Below, piece by piece: positions 1 to 12,162 of a stretch of DNA of 64,000 nt. Numbering within the stretch: the first letter of the stretch is position 1; each line of letters begins with the position of its first letter. The translations under genes were made by a program, and so were the position numbers. Source of the stretch: Cyanophora paradoxa (Eukaryota > Glaucocystophyceae > Cyanophorales > Cyanophoraceae); contig QPMI01000083.1 of the NCBI GenBank assembly GCA_004431415.1, positions 36,495 through 100,494 of the forward strand. The letters are read 5' to 3'. A model generated the notes under the pieces. The model was not told the DNA's origin. It saw nothing but the letters and a program-made list of their open reading frames with translations, and ran no database searches.

Positions 1-577
1 AAGAAGGCGCTCCTTCTCGACTGCGGCCCCGCCTCCCGTCAGAAGGAGCTCGCCCATGCACATGAGCGCCACGGCCATGGCCACGCCGTCTTCGAGTGCA
101 AGCAGAAGCTTAAGGCGCCCGGCGACGAGAAGAACAAGAAGAAGGCGCTCCTTCTCGACTGCGGCCCCGCCTCCCGTCAGAAGGAGCTCGCCCATGCACA
201 TGAGCGCCACGGCCATGGCCACGCCGTCTTCGAGTGCAAGCAGAAGCTTAAGGCGCCCGGCGACGAGAAGAACAAGAAGAAGGCGCTCCTTCTCGACTGC
301 GGCCCCGCCTCCCGTCAGAAGGAGCTCGCCCATGCACATGAGCGCCACGGCCATGGCCACGCCGTCTTCGAGTGCAAGCAGAAGCTTAAGGCGCCCGGCG
401 ACGAGAAGAACAAGAAGAAGGCGCTCCTTCTCGACTGCGGCCCCGCCTCCCGTCAGAAGGAGCTCGCCCATGCACATGAGCGCCACGGCCATGGCCACGC
501 CGTCTTCGAGTGCAAGCAGAAGCTTAAGGCGCCCGGCGACGAGAAGAACAAGAAGAAGGCGCTCCTTCTCGACTGCG
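1..577 (+). repeat. 138-bp perfect coding tandem repeat, four units plus a partial
   Basis: Four consecutive 138-bp units (1-138, 139-276, 277-414, 415-552) look identical, and a fifth partial unit runs to 577. The array continues past the left edge. Because 138 is divisible by three, frame 1 stays open and encodes a 46-residue Lys/His-rich unit that ends each time in LLLDC. The last partial unit ends in GACTGCG, just before the intron of the CbbY gene, so the array lies inside that gene's 5' coding exon. Perfect identity implies recent expansion or homogenisation. Collapse or over-expansion in assembly is possible. Confidence 0.9.
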
Positions 578-2809
578 GCGCGCGCCGTTCTCTCTCTCTC
601 TCTCTCTCTTCGCTCTCTCTTCCTAAAGCTGCTGCTCTCTCTTCTCTCTTCGAAGTAGCCTAAGGTGGCTTAGGTGTGGCGGTAGAGTTAAGACTCTGCC
701 CTGTCGGGCAAGACTTGCTTGCACTGGGTGTCCTCTATCAACTCTAACCGTCCCGGGCGCTCCGACCACTCCTGCGCCTAAAGCCTCCTCCTTTCTCAGA
801 CGGGGTCATCGCGGACACGGAGCCGGACGGGCACCGCGTCTCCTTCAACCGCGCCTTCAAGGCCTTCGGCATCGACACGGAGTTCGACAGGGCGCTCCAC
901 GACCGCCTCGTGCGTCTGTGATGCCGAAGCGAAGCTCGCGCATCTGAGCTGGAGCCGCGCGCCCGCGGCCCGGCCGCCTCGTCACTCTAGCTTAAACTTC
1001 GATTTCGGACCGGGCCGCGAAGTCTTTGAAGCTTAAGTGAAACCAAGCGCGCGCCCGCGGCCCCGGGCCCGGCCTTCAGCTTCAAATCTTAGCCCTGGAT
1101 AGCCGCGCGCCGGCGCGCGCGCCGTGACCGCTGAGAATGGGCGCCGCGGCCGCTCCGTGGCGCAGGTCAAGGTCGGCGGCGGGAAGGAGCTCATGAGCAA
1201 ACACTTTGACGAGGTAAAGGCAGCCGCCGCCAAAGCCGCAAACGTCTAAGTTTAAACCCGTCTATAATAATAGCCTTACAGTAAACGGCAGCCGCCGCCG
1301 ACGCCGCCCCGCGATCTCAGACCGCGCGCGCGCCTCGGCGGCGCCCTCATTCCTGACCGTCGAGTCAGATCGGCTGGCCCAAGGAGCAGCTGAAGGAGCA
1401 GTGCGATACCGATACCCCGGCCGCGCTCCCGTTCTCCGCCCGCGCTGAATCTATCACTCATTGCGAACCTCAGCGGCGGCGACAAGAAGAAGCTCATCGC
1501 CGAGCTCCACAAGGCCCGTACCCCCTGAGAAGTCCCGTACCCCTCCCTGAGATTGCGTACCCCGCCGCAGGTCAAGACGGAGTTCTTCATGGACCTGGTG
1601 AACAAGGGGGAGATCCCCGGCCGGGAGGGGTACGTCGAATCTTTCCTAGGAGAGGGGGTACTGCCCTATCTTGAAGTATCTCACCCCCGGCTGCGCAGCA
1701 TCACGCGGATCGTGGACGAGGCGATCGCGGCGGGGTACAGGATCGCGGTCTGCTCCACGGGCCACGTGGAGGCGGTATCCGGGATCATGAAGCACGTGAG
1801 CGCGTGCCCAGGGGGGGTACCGCGCGCTCGAGCCACAGACCCCTTCTGATTCGGAGCGCGAAAAACAAGGTCTTCGGCGAGAAGCGGCTCGAGAGCTTCG
1901 ACGGCCTCTTCGCGGGTGCGGTACCCCCCTTCTCCCGACCCGGACCCCTCGAGCTCACCCTACTGTACCCCCATCCCCACTCCCCCCTCCCTCGCAGGCG
2001 ATATGGTCCCGAAGAAGAAGGTGCACCCCTTACCCCCTGCCCGAGCGACGCGTACCCCTGCCGCATTTTGCACTAACGCGTACCCCCATCGCAGCCGGAC
2101 CCGGCCATCTACACGCTGGCCTCCAAGCGCCTCGACGTACCCCCCGAGAGGTGCGTCGTCCCCCCCCCCCCCCCCCCCCGGCCTGGCCAGCCCCGCCCCC
2201 CCGCCCCGCCCCGCCGCCCGCCTGCCACTCATGAGGCCTTTCTACCGAAGCTGCAGCTGCGCCAAACGCATCAAGCTTAAGAAACCGAGTCCAAAGTTTT
2301 ATAGCGCTGTAAATATTTAAAGCTGAACCGAGAGCTAGCTCTCTGAGAGCTAGTGTGCTTCAAGCTTCTGAACTTGTTCACTTCGAATCTGACTCAGTGA
2401 GTTCGCATCCACAGGTGCGTGGTGATCGAGGACAGCCGCATTGGCCTCCTGGCGGCCAAGGCCGCCGGCATGCCCTGTCTCATCACGGTCCGGCCCGACC
2501 CCGACCCTGCCCCACCCCACCCGAGCCCGTTCGATCGGGCCGCCGAGTCGCCGAGTCGGGCCGGCGATGCTGAAATGCCGGTACCCCTTCCCCCGCAGCG
2601 GTCGGGGTACACGCAGGAGGAGGACTTCCACGAGGCCGACCTCGTCGTCTTCAACCTCGACGTACCCCCCCAACTCTCCCCCCCCCCCCCCCCCCCCCCC
2701 CTCCTCCTCGAAACCGATGCCCCGGCATGCGCAGGACGGGAACGTGGGCCTGGATACGCTGGAGAGGCTTATCAAGCGGGCTGTCCACGGGCGGGGCGCG
2801 CAGGCGTAG
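1..2809 (+). CDS. cbbY: CbbY-type HAD sugar phosphatase, multi-exon, 5' partial
   Basis: Conceptual splicing gives a protein that follows the plant/algal CbbY family, a plastid HAD phosphatase known to remove xylulose-1,5-bisphosphate. The first exon ends ...LLLDC at 577 and joins DGVIADTEPDGHR from about 799, which rebuilds the catalytic DCDGV motif. Further exons read VKVGGGKELMSKHFDE (1166-1213), KKKLIAELHK (near 1480), VKTEFFMDLVNKGEIP (1571-1629), the IAVCSTG motif II region (about 1695-1790), NKVFGEKRLESFDGLFAG (about 1860-1916), GDMVPKKK (2000-2020), PDPAIYTLASKRLDVPPE (2095-2151), RCVVIEDSRIGLLAAKAAG (2416-2490) and SGYTQEEDFHEADLVVF (2600-2664). The stop TAG is 2807-2809. Most introns are GT-AG. 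The first (578 onward) and the one after ELHK appear to use GC donors. The 5' end lies outside the window, so a transit peptide cannot be judged. Confidence 0.85.
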
Positions 2810-3689
2810 AATTATTATAGCGGCTGCAGGCCAAGGCCTCGCGATCGTGCTATCAAATCAGATCAAAATCTTGTTGCTCGCGCCCAAGAGGCACTTCGGA
2901 AACTGCAGTGCAGAGGGGGCGGCCGCGGGGCCGCCGCCGGCCCGCCGGGCGTGCACGTGCACGTGCCACGGTGGGCCGGGTCCGGTCGCGATTGCCATCA
3001 GTGGCGCCGCCTGCAGCTGCCGCCTGCGGCGCCGGCCGTTCGCGACCCGGGCCACGTGCACAGTGACCATACGGCGGGCGTCGGCGGCGTCCGAGGGTCC
3101 ACAGTGAGGGGCCACGTGCACTGATCATCATGGCATGATCATGAGGACACAGCGCTAGCGCTAGCCCACCCCCCACCCCCGACTAGGCCGCATATGCATG
3201 CGCGATATGCGCAGGCTGGCGCCGCCCGGCGGCGCGGCGGCGCCGGCAGGCCCGGGCCGCGGCCGCGACGGCGGCGCGACGCTCAGCGGCTAGGCACGCC
3301 GGGCCGTCGCCGGCGTGACGTCGCTACCGGTAAGCCTCGGTAGGCGGTAGCCCTGGAGGGCCAGTACTAGTGCCGGCCCAGTGGAGGCTGGCGCTGCGCT
3401 AGCCTGCATGCGGTGCCATCATGGCATGCGCAGCCTGCGCGCGAATGCGCATGCAATTTCCCATTCACATGAGATCTTTCCCGTACCCGTCCAGAGTAGT
3501 TGGCGATTCGGTGTCCGGCTCAGGTGCCGGCCTGGCCAGGCTAGCCTTCCTACAGGGCCTAGAGAAGCGAGAGTGCAGGTGGTGCAGCTGCCATCGAGCT
3601 CTTCTAGCCTGGGATACTCGTGCGAGAAGCAGTCGACTCGGGTCGAGTACTAGTCGGAGTAGGTCCAGCCGGCGCCCGCGGCGTGCGCA
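2810..3689. other. intergenic, no gene recognised
   Basis: No coding exon is recognised between the CbbY stop and the next candidate gene. The sequence is rich in short self-complementary words such as GCACGTGC, GCTAGCGCTAGC and CATGATCATG. Alternating GGCC/GCCGGC stretches lie near 3230-3300. Open frames here look like GC-driven chance ORFs. Confidence 0.5.
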
Positions 3690-4296
3690 ATGATGGCGAG
3701 CCCTCTCTTCGCGAACCTGGCCATCTACGAAGGAGTCGGGCTCGGCTGCTTCAACTGCTATGTTCGTTTGCCTGATCCCCGATCCCCCGCCCTTATCCAT
3801 GCAACCTGCACCGTTAGCCATTCCGATCCTGGGAACCATTCCTACTGGGTTAAAAGCTTCCTTCTTGCGTTGTTGCCTCCGCTGATTGTTTCCCGCTTGA
3901 CGCCGTCGCAGCTGCTTGTGTCATGCGGCGGAACCGCGGGCCCCGCAGCTGAGAAGAAGTGCAGCCCGAAATCGACGCGCGGATCGCCCCCGAACGACCG
4001 CCTGATGCACGTATTCGATGCCGGTGCGCGCTCTGCCCAGCGCACTCTTCGTTCCCGCGGTCGCGGCCGACGCCCGCGCTCGCTTCTTCCCTCAGACATG
4101 TCATTCCCGCTCGACTCATCCTCGAGCGCGAGCCGACGGTCTCGCGATCGTACCCAGTCCAAGCGCCGGGAACGCCCCGCCTCGGGGGTCCCGCCCGCGC
4201 AGGAAACCGAATTCTCGATCGCCGTCGTGCGTGGATGCGGCGCCCGCCCGCCCGCCGCTCGTCTTCCGCCGTGCGCGCGCAAACGCGCGGCAATCG

Positions 4297-5389
4297 CAGA
4301 TCAGTCCCGTGGGAGACGAGGTTCTGGGCCGCGTCCGCATCGATTTCCGGAACCTGTTGCAGGTGGCTTCGGACCGGGGCGACACCACGCGGGATTTCTG
4401 GGTGCCGATCGAGCGCCACACCCGGGTACGCCATTGTTTCCTCTCTGGGCCGCGCTCCCGGGTCCCGCCCTGATCCGCGCCTCTGTACCCCGCAGGGCTT
4501 CTCGGGCGCCCTCCACTGCGGGGTATCCATCGCGCCGCGCGCCGAACGCGTACCCCGCGACGTGAGCGCCCCCTCCTCTTGTTCTGCGTACCCGTCGCGC
4601 TGATTCGCGCCCCTCCGATTAGACTTCGCCCCAGCCAGGCTTCGGAAACGCGGCGGGGTGGATCGAGGTACCCGTACCCCCATGCCTCCCCAAATCGCCC
4701 GTACCTCCATGGAATCGATCCGACCTCGGATCGGGTCTCAGGTCTGCCCGAAGATGCCGCAGACGAACCCGACCCCCCGCGGAGGGGGTACAGGTACCGG
4801 AACGACCGCTCAGGAGGCCGTTGCCTTCGCTCGAACCGTCGCCGCCCGACTCGCAGAGGAGGAACGGTCCTCCGGGGTTTGCGTACCCCTTTTCGCTCAC
4901 CCCCGCCCCCCCTCCCAGTCCTAATCCTTGAGGGGGCCAGACCTCTGTCCACCAAGAGCCGGGACCGCTCCCGGAGTCGGCGTACCCCCCCTTTCCGCGA
5001 CGATCGGGGCCCGGGGGTGCGTCCAACAAGATCACTCCGACGAGCTCGGCGCCCGGTACCCCCTACAAGCGGCCCGCCTCGCCAAACCGCACCGGTACCC
5101 CCGGGGCCCCGGCCGCGCCCCGCTTCTCGGGCCTTCCAAGCTGGGACGAGCCCCCCGCGTTCGAGCGGGGGTACCCCCCGCGCTCCCCTTCGTACGAGGC
5201 GAGCGGCGCACCCTGCGTCTCGTTGTTCTCGGCTTACATACATTTTCTGCGCAGGTGTACGACTCGAAGCGGCTGATAATGGCGGGCGGGGATTCGAGCC
5301 CGGGCCCGAAAGCCTTGGCCACGCGGCCCGGGGCCGCCCCCGCCTGCTTCTCATGCTGGGGCGCCCTGCCCGGCCTCCGGCAGGACTGA
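4297..5389 (+). CDS. spliced gene fragment with a C2-like exon
   Basis: The exon at about 4302-4425 follows an AATCGCAG acceptor and encodes GDEVLGRVRIDFRNLL followed by DTTRDFWVPIE. That resembles the late strands of a C2 lipid-binding domain, where G-D-E/D-x-L-G and x-x-W-x-x-L are typical. It ends at a GTACGCC donor. A short exon GFSGALHCGVSIAP follows a CCCCGCAG acceptor near 4496. A further candidate exon, from about 5255 (VYDSKRLIM) to a stop at 5389, follows a GCGCAG acceptor. Intervening sequence has the GTACCCC-rich texture of the other introns. The first exon is not identified; an ATG at 3690 is possible. The C2 assignment rests on one exon and is tentative. Confidence 0.35.
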
Positions 5390-5489
5390 GCTCGCTGGTT
5401 GAGCTTCGAGGCCGGAGACCGAGCGGGGGGCCGGGGGCAGCCACGGCTAGCCGAGGCCCAGCTGGGCTTTCAGTCAGCATCGATTCTTA

Positions 5490-6110
5490 GAGCGCGAACG
5501 TCCCTATGCCTTGATCTAAGTGACCGAATCCCTATGCCTTTTACGGTGCCATGATGCATACTCGCATATATCGATGTTTTCCATTTGTCTCCTCGTTTCA
5601 TCAGGTCGTGATTCAAAGGCATCAATATTGATATTAATATTTCAAGTTTATACATACGCATGTGCACGTGTGCCTACAGCTGCAGCTGCACGTGCACGCT
5701 GGTTCACGCCGTGACGTGCGCATTCATCCGAATTCGTGCATGCGCATGCACAGCGCCGCGCGCGGCCGGGCGCCGGCGCCGCCGGGGGCCCTGGCGCCGG
5801 CCGCGGGCCCCGCTCCCACGTGCACGCGGGCCTGGCACACGCGCGCGTATACGTAAGAGCAGCATGCGAGGCACTACGCGACGCGCGCTGGCTATAGCTA
5901 GCCGGGGGCCCGCCGCCCTTGGGCCTTGGCACCGTGGGGGTACGCGCTTCGACAGCCAAGCGACCACAAATCCAGACGAGCCTCGGAGCCGGCGATCAGC
6001 GATCGGCCGGCATCAGCGAGGCGGCGGTATCTCTTAGGTAGCAATGACAGTGCCCGCGAAGCCCGCCAGGCCCGGCCTCCGCTCCCGTGACGGGGGAACC
6101 GCCGTGCCAC
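5490..6110. other. intergenic, palindrome-rich
   Basis: No gene is seen. The segment is dense in self-complementary words: TGCACGTGCA near 5690, GCATGCGCATGC near 5738, GCCGGCGCC near 5770 and TATAGCTATAGC-like words near 5890. A short AT-rich tract at about 5560-5660 separates the C2-like gene from the VIT gene. Confidence 0.5.
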
Positions 6111-6240
6111 TCAAAGCGCTGCTCGTCACTGCCGTCATCGATGGCTACTGCTGTGAGACCACACGTACGTGCCTTTCCGGATTCTCCGAGGAAGACGCGC
6201 CTCCTTGCAGCAGCTGCTGACTTGTAACCGCTTGCGCGGT

Positions 6241-9200
6241 TGAACCATTGGCGGGCAGTTCGCCACACTTTCAAGCACGAGGGCCTCTTGCCCGTGGAGG
6301 TCGTGTACGGCTTTCAAGTGCCCGAGTACGCGTCCGTGTCGGGCTTCGAGGCCCGCATCGGCCCCGCGGAGATCGCGGGGAAAGTCGGCGATGCGCACCA
6401 CGGGCCCGACGCGGGCGCCTCGGCGGGGGCGCCGCACGCGGCGGCGGGCGCGTTGCATATGGGAACGACGGAGAGCGACTGCTCCGACGGGTTCCTGACG
6501 CTGGACTCGGGCCGCCTGACCCTCGCGCCGAACGCCGAGGCGACCTTCACCGTCTCCATCGTCCACGAGCTGCCGCCGGCCGGCGACGGCGCGGCGCGCT
6601 TCGCGCTCCCTTCCGCGGCGCTCCTGCCGGACGAGGATCTCGAGGTGCGCGCCGGCGCGGCGCCCGCCGCGGCGCGTTCGGAGCCGCGGGGGCGCGGCCC
6701 GAATCCGATCCGCGCAGGACGCGCCGGTGGACGTGTCCGTCGACCTCTCGTTCTCCGCGCCGCTTCCGCTCTCGATCGGCGCCGTGCGCTCTCCGACGCA
6801 CGCCTCCCAGCTCGGTGCGCCGGGGCCGCCCACCGACGCCGCCCGCCCGCCCGGTCCGCCGCCTCCTGACCGCGCGCCGCGCAGCCGTGATCAGGGAGGG
6901 TGACATCACGCGCGTCACGATCGGCCCTGTGGTGCGAGCTGGCGGACGCGCCGGTCGCGCTTTGGGCCGCTGAGGCGGCGCGATGCGCGCGCGCGGGCGG
7001 CAGGCGCTGAAGCGCTGCGGGGGGGCGCTGGCGGTGGAGGCGCCGATGGACGGCCCGGCGGCGTTCCTCTGGTCGGACGCGGTGGACGGGAAGGGGCCGG
7101 CGGCGCTGGCGCTGAGCGCGGCGCCCTCGTGGCCGGCCATGGACCCCGTCGAGCTCGAGATCTTCTTCGCCCTCGACCGCGCCCTCGGCAAGCAAAGGCG
7201 CGCCCGCCCCGCCCCGCCCCCCCGCCCGCCCGGCCGCAGGCCAGCGCTGGCCATAGATAGCTCTGACGCCCCCGTCCCGCAGGCTGGAGCAGGCCAAGAG
7301 CGCCGTGCGGACCGCCGTGCGCTCGCTCCCCCACGGCGCCCACTTCGACATCCTCGGTACGCGTACCCCTTAACCATCCCCCCCGCCTTTCCCTCTCCTC
7401 TGAACCGGCCGCAGCCTTCGGGAGCGACGTCGAGCGGCTCTGCCCCGCGTCAGGCAAGCCGCAGGCCTTTTCGGAGAAGGGCATCACCCACGTGCTTTCT
7501 TTCCTTCTTTCTCTAACATCCTTAACACATTCTTCATTAAAATCTTATTAGGCCGACAAGTTTCTGGAGCAAGTGGCCCCGGCGATCAATCTGGCGGCGG
7601 GGGCCGACCTGCTGGGCGGGCTGACGGCCGCCCTGGACTGCGCGGGGGCGCCGGGCCGCGCCAAGTGAGCCGCTTTCCCGTTCTGAGCTGAGCGCTTCGG
7701 ATCTGAGCTGAGCCGCGGGAGAACTGCGCGCTCTTAGCTTCGTAGTCCGAACTTAGCTTCTCCGCCCGGCTGACCCTTAGCCTCTCCGCCCTCTCTCTCT
7801 CTCTCGCTTCTGAGCCGAGCCCGCCCGCCCACAGGCAGCGGCAGGTGATTCTCGTGACCGCCGGCCGGGTGCCCCCCCCCCCCCCTTTGAATCTCATCTG
7901 ATCTGATCTGACTCCGCCCGGCCCGCCCGCAGTTCGAGGGCTCCGAGGCGGCCTTCGACCTCGCTCACGGCCGCGTCGGCGTGGTGCGCCCCGGATCAAA
8001 TCAATCAAACAGATAGATAAACGGTCAAAATGTTAGACAGTTGGATCCGGACAGCTAAATCTAGAACAGCCAAATCTAGACAACAGTTTAATCTACCGAT
8101 AGATGAAATCCAATAAAGCTTCTGCGCGCGCCTTTAGATTAGTAACTGCCCTCGCCCCTAAGCCCACTCGAAAGATTCCTCGAGTCACATACCTATGAAG
8201 CCTAATATATGAACCCTCAATGTTTCATGCAACAGCCCCTCCGCGCGACTTCAGACTGCTGACCGCCCCCTTCTCCTCCCCAGGCGCGGGTCTTCGTCGT
8301 TGGGACGTGCGAGCCGCTCGCGGCGGCCCTCGCCCGCGCCGGCGCCGGCTTCCCCGAGTTCGTACCCGGTCCGCGCCCCCCCCCCCCCCTCTTCCTCCCC
8401 CCCCGCCCCCTCTTCTCAGGCGGCGCGGGGCAGAGGCGGCGCGGCTGGAGGGGCACGTGCTGCGGCAGCTGCGGCGCTGCGTGGCCCCGGGCCTCGGCCG
8501 CCTCGCCGCCGACTGGGGCTTGCCCCGCACCCTCCAGGCCCGCCCCCGGCCCCTCGCCACGCGTACCCCCTTCCGAGCTCACCGATCCCCCCCCCACCCC
8601 ACCTGCTTTTTTTAACAGGCCCCCCGGGAGCTCCCCCCCTTCCTTTTCGTCGGGGACCGCCTCACTGTGTACGCCTTCGGATCGGTCCGCCTTATCCTCT
8701 ACCCCCCTCCCCAAAAATAGAAATCCCGTACCCCTTTCCTCGCGAACTTCGTTCGCAGGAAACGGGCCACGAGCTGCCGGAGGGCGCCTCCCTCTCCGGC
8801 CGCTTCGCCGGCGCCGCGGCGCCGCTGACCTTCGGGGCCCCGGTTCGAATCCGCCCGGATTCCCTTTCCCGACCCCCGCTCGATTTTCTTCTTCTTCAGC
8901 TCTGGAGCTGTCCTAACATAAGCTCAAGCTTTATTTTTAACTTAGCTCCTACCTGGAAGCTGGCGGCCGACCTTAGCCTCTAGCCTTTGATCCTTTAGAT
9001 TCTAACTAGATTCTAGCTTCTAACCAAGCTCCCACCTCCCTTACTTCTCCGGGTGCTTGTCTCGAAGTTGGCGGCCGCCGGGCCGGCCTTAGCCTTAAGC
9101 TTTTGAACCTTTAGATTGTAGCTGGGTTTTCGCTTCGAAATAAGCTCCCGGCTCCTAACTTGTAAGCTTCAGACGGTGGCGGCGCGGCCGGGCGGCCCCG

Positions 9201-12129
9201 TCTCGAAGCTCGCGGCGCGGGCGGCGATCCGCGACGCGGGGCACACGACGGCCCAGGTCCGTGCGCGCTTAGAAGCAAGCCTACTAGGCTAAGAAGCCGA
9301 AACCAAGATCAAAAGAGAAAGCCTAGGAGCCATGAGCTTTCTCGCCCGCCTAGTGCTCTCTCTACCCTTTCTCGCCCGCCTAGTGCGCGCGCCTAGTGCG
9401 CGCGCACTTAGAAAGCAAGCCTAAGAAGCCAAAGCCAAAGCCTAGGAGCCATGAGCCTTCTCGCCCGCCTAGTGCTCTCTCTACCCTTTCTCGCCCGCCT
9501 AGTGCGCGCGCCTAGTGCGCGCGCACTTAGAAAGCAAGCCTAAGAAGCCAAAGCCAAAGCCTGGGCGCCATGATCCTTCTCGCCCGCCTAGTGCTCTCTC
9601 TCTCTCTCTACCCTGCCCTGCCGCTCTCGCCTTGACCTAAGAAGCCAAAGCCAAAGCCTGGGCGCCAGTGCTCTCTCTCTCTCTACCCTGCCGCTCTCGC
9701 CTTGACCTAAGAAGCCAAAGCCAAAGCCTGGGCGCCAGTGCTCTCTCTCTTCTGCCCTGCCGCTCTCGCTCTCTCTCGCCTTGACCTGCGCACGGACCAC
9801 GGCACAGACCGCCGCACGCCTCTCCGGCCTCTCCTGCCGGTGCGCGCCGTACCCCGCCCCGCCCCGCCCCGCCCCGCCCGCTCCCCGTACCCCTGCGATT
9901 CCTGCCGCCCCGCCCCGCCCCGCCCCGACAGGCCCCGACAGGCCCCGACAGGCCCCGCCCCGCCCCGCCCCGCCCCGCCCCGCCTCCTGACCCTGTATCC
10001 CCACCTTCGGACCAGGCACGGGATCGCGTCGCGGGGCACGCCGTACGCGGCGGCGGCGGCCGGCGAGGCGGCGGCGGCGGGGGTGGCGCTCCACGTCCCC
10101 TCCGCGTGCTGGGTGCGCGAGGGGCGGGGGGCGGGAGGAGGGCAGGACGGGAGGGCAGAATTTCGGAAAAGCTGGCCTTTCTACATACACACTAGAGCCT
10201 CACACTAAATGGCTTGCGGAAATTTACACTCTAGAGCCTCGCCTTTCTCCGCCGTCTTGGCGTCTCCGCCGCCTCAAGAGCCTCGACTAGGCTCTCTTTT
10301 GAGCCCCCGCGAAGAAAGCTTATGGCTCCTTAGCTTTCTTTTGAGCCCCCGCGCCCCCTAAAGCGACGTGGAGCTGAAGGGGAGGATCCCGCAGGTGCCG
10401 TCGCGCCCCAACCTGCGCCGCGGTTCCATCTTCCGCACGAGGTGCGCCCGCGTCACGCCACCCGGCGCCGCCCCCAGGGAGAGGAGGGATGGGGTTCTAG
10501 TCGGCGATCGCCGGGCTTCCCCCCCCCCCCCCCCGGATCCCCCCCCTCCCCTCCGGGCTCTCTGACTAGCTAGCTAGCGAGCTTGCGCTGAGCTTCTGTC
10601 TCCTTCTCCCTCTTCGAGGGGCCCAAGCCCAGGGCCGCCCTAGTTCTAGTCCAGGCCGATGAGGGGCCAGCTAGCGTGCACTTAGAATTAGCTTCTGTCT
10701 CCTCCTCCGTCTCCTGGAGTCGCCTTTCTTAGAAAGCTGTAGGGAGCACTCTCCTCAAGTCGCCTTCTTAGTCCATCTCTTTATTAGTCCCGGGGCTCCT
10801 CCGAGGAGCTTTCTGACGGGCCTACCCCCCCTCCCTCTCCCCCCCCCTTCAGCCTGGACGCGGTCCGCACGAGCCTCGACGGCCTCCGCGGCGGCTTCGT
10901 TAACATCGCGCGTACCCCCCTCGCTCTATTATTTTTAGATCGCGCCTCATCCATCCACTCTTGCGCAGTCCCTGGGCCCGCCGGGAGGCCGCGGCGGCCG
11001 CCGGATGACGCTGCCGGGGCCGGGCGAGTCCGGCCCGGGGGAGCGGGGCGCCGGCGTGATGCCGATTCCGGAGGCGCCGACGGCGGAGCAGCAGTCGGCG
11101 CTGTGGCGCTGCCTCTGCTGCAGCGGCCTCGGCGGGCTCATGGCGGTGCGCGTACCCCCCCCCCCGCTTCCCCCGCCCCCCTCTCTGGAGCCTTCAAATA
11201 CTTCTAGAAACCAAACGAAGTCTAAAAAAGAAATAGCCTCTCTTTTCGTCGCTTTGGTTGTCTGCGACTCCTAACAAGCCGCCCGGGGCGGGGCGGGGCG
11301 CAGAACCCGGTGCGGCCGCACCGCCTGAGCGAGTCGGAGCAGCAGCACCACCACCAGGCCGCCGAGTTCCATGACGTCCACCTCGCGGTGCGAGCGCCAA
11401 ATTTTGAGTAGCTTGGATAGCTACAATTGCAAGCTTAATGGGTTGAATAAAGAACATAGGCGTCTTAGATTGGCTTATAATTAGGCGTCTTAGCCTAAGG
11501 CCGCCGAATTCCACGACGTCCGAGGCTAGGCCTGCCAAATGGGTTGATGGCATAGGCATCTCAGAAACGCTCATAATTAAGCTTATATAAGCTGTTCTAC
11601 GCTAAGCTTAAGGCACCTCGCGGGCGCGCACCACGTCTTAGTCAATTAGAGCCGGGGCTTGAGCTCAAGCCAAGCTCAAGGCCTAACCTGCCTGCTGAAG
11701 CTTGAGCTCAAGCCCCGGCTCTAATTTACTAAGACGGCCACGGGGAGCCAAGGGAGCCAAGCTGAAGAAGCGATTAGCTCCCACCACTCCCCCACCCCTC
11801 CCACCCCCCTCCCACGCCCCTCCCCCTCCCCGCGCCCTACCCTCCACACCGCTCCCTGGTCCTCTCGCTCACACTCCCACGTTCTTGTTCTTAGGGAGCT
11901 TAAGAGCTTAAGCTTAAGATTATTATTATTGTCACTTCGGGAGCTTGAGGGGCTTAAGATTATATAATTGTTATTAGAGTTCGCGCGGCGGCCCTCTCGC
12001 TCACACTCCCACGCGCGCAGCCGGCGCCCGTGGCGGTGGCGGCGGGGCGGGGCGGCCTCCCGAAGACGCGCTCGATGCTCGAGCGCGAGTTCGCGCGGCG
12101 GCCCCTCGACGCCATCCTCCAGCTCCAGG

Positions 12130-12162
<33 letters not shown>

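Noticed and set aside
1-577. CRISPR-like array
   Set aside because: The 138-bp units abut without spacers, keep a reading frame and sit inside a coding exon of a eukaryotic gene.
56-658. Frame-2 protein of the 138-bp array (Ser/Arg-rich)
   Set aside because: Frame 1 joins in phase to the CbbY catalytic motif at the exon end, so frame 2 is a shadow.
4116-5480. 454-residue open frame on the - strand
   Set aside because: It lies antisense to C2-like exons and GTACCCC-type introns, is Arg/Gly/Pro-rich without motifs, and is explained by high GC.
8835-8860. tRNA T-arm (GGTTCGAATCC)
   Set aside because: The flanking bases do not pair as a T stem, and the segment continues a VIT gene exon. No other tRNA arm is nearby.
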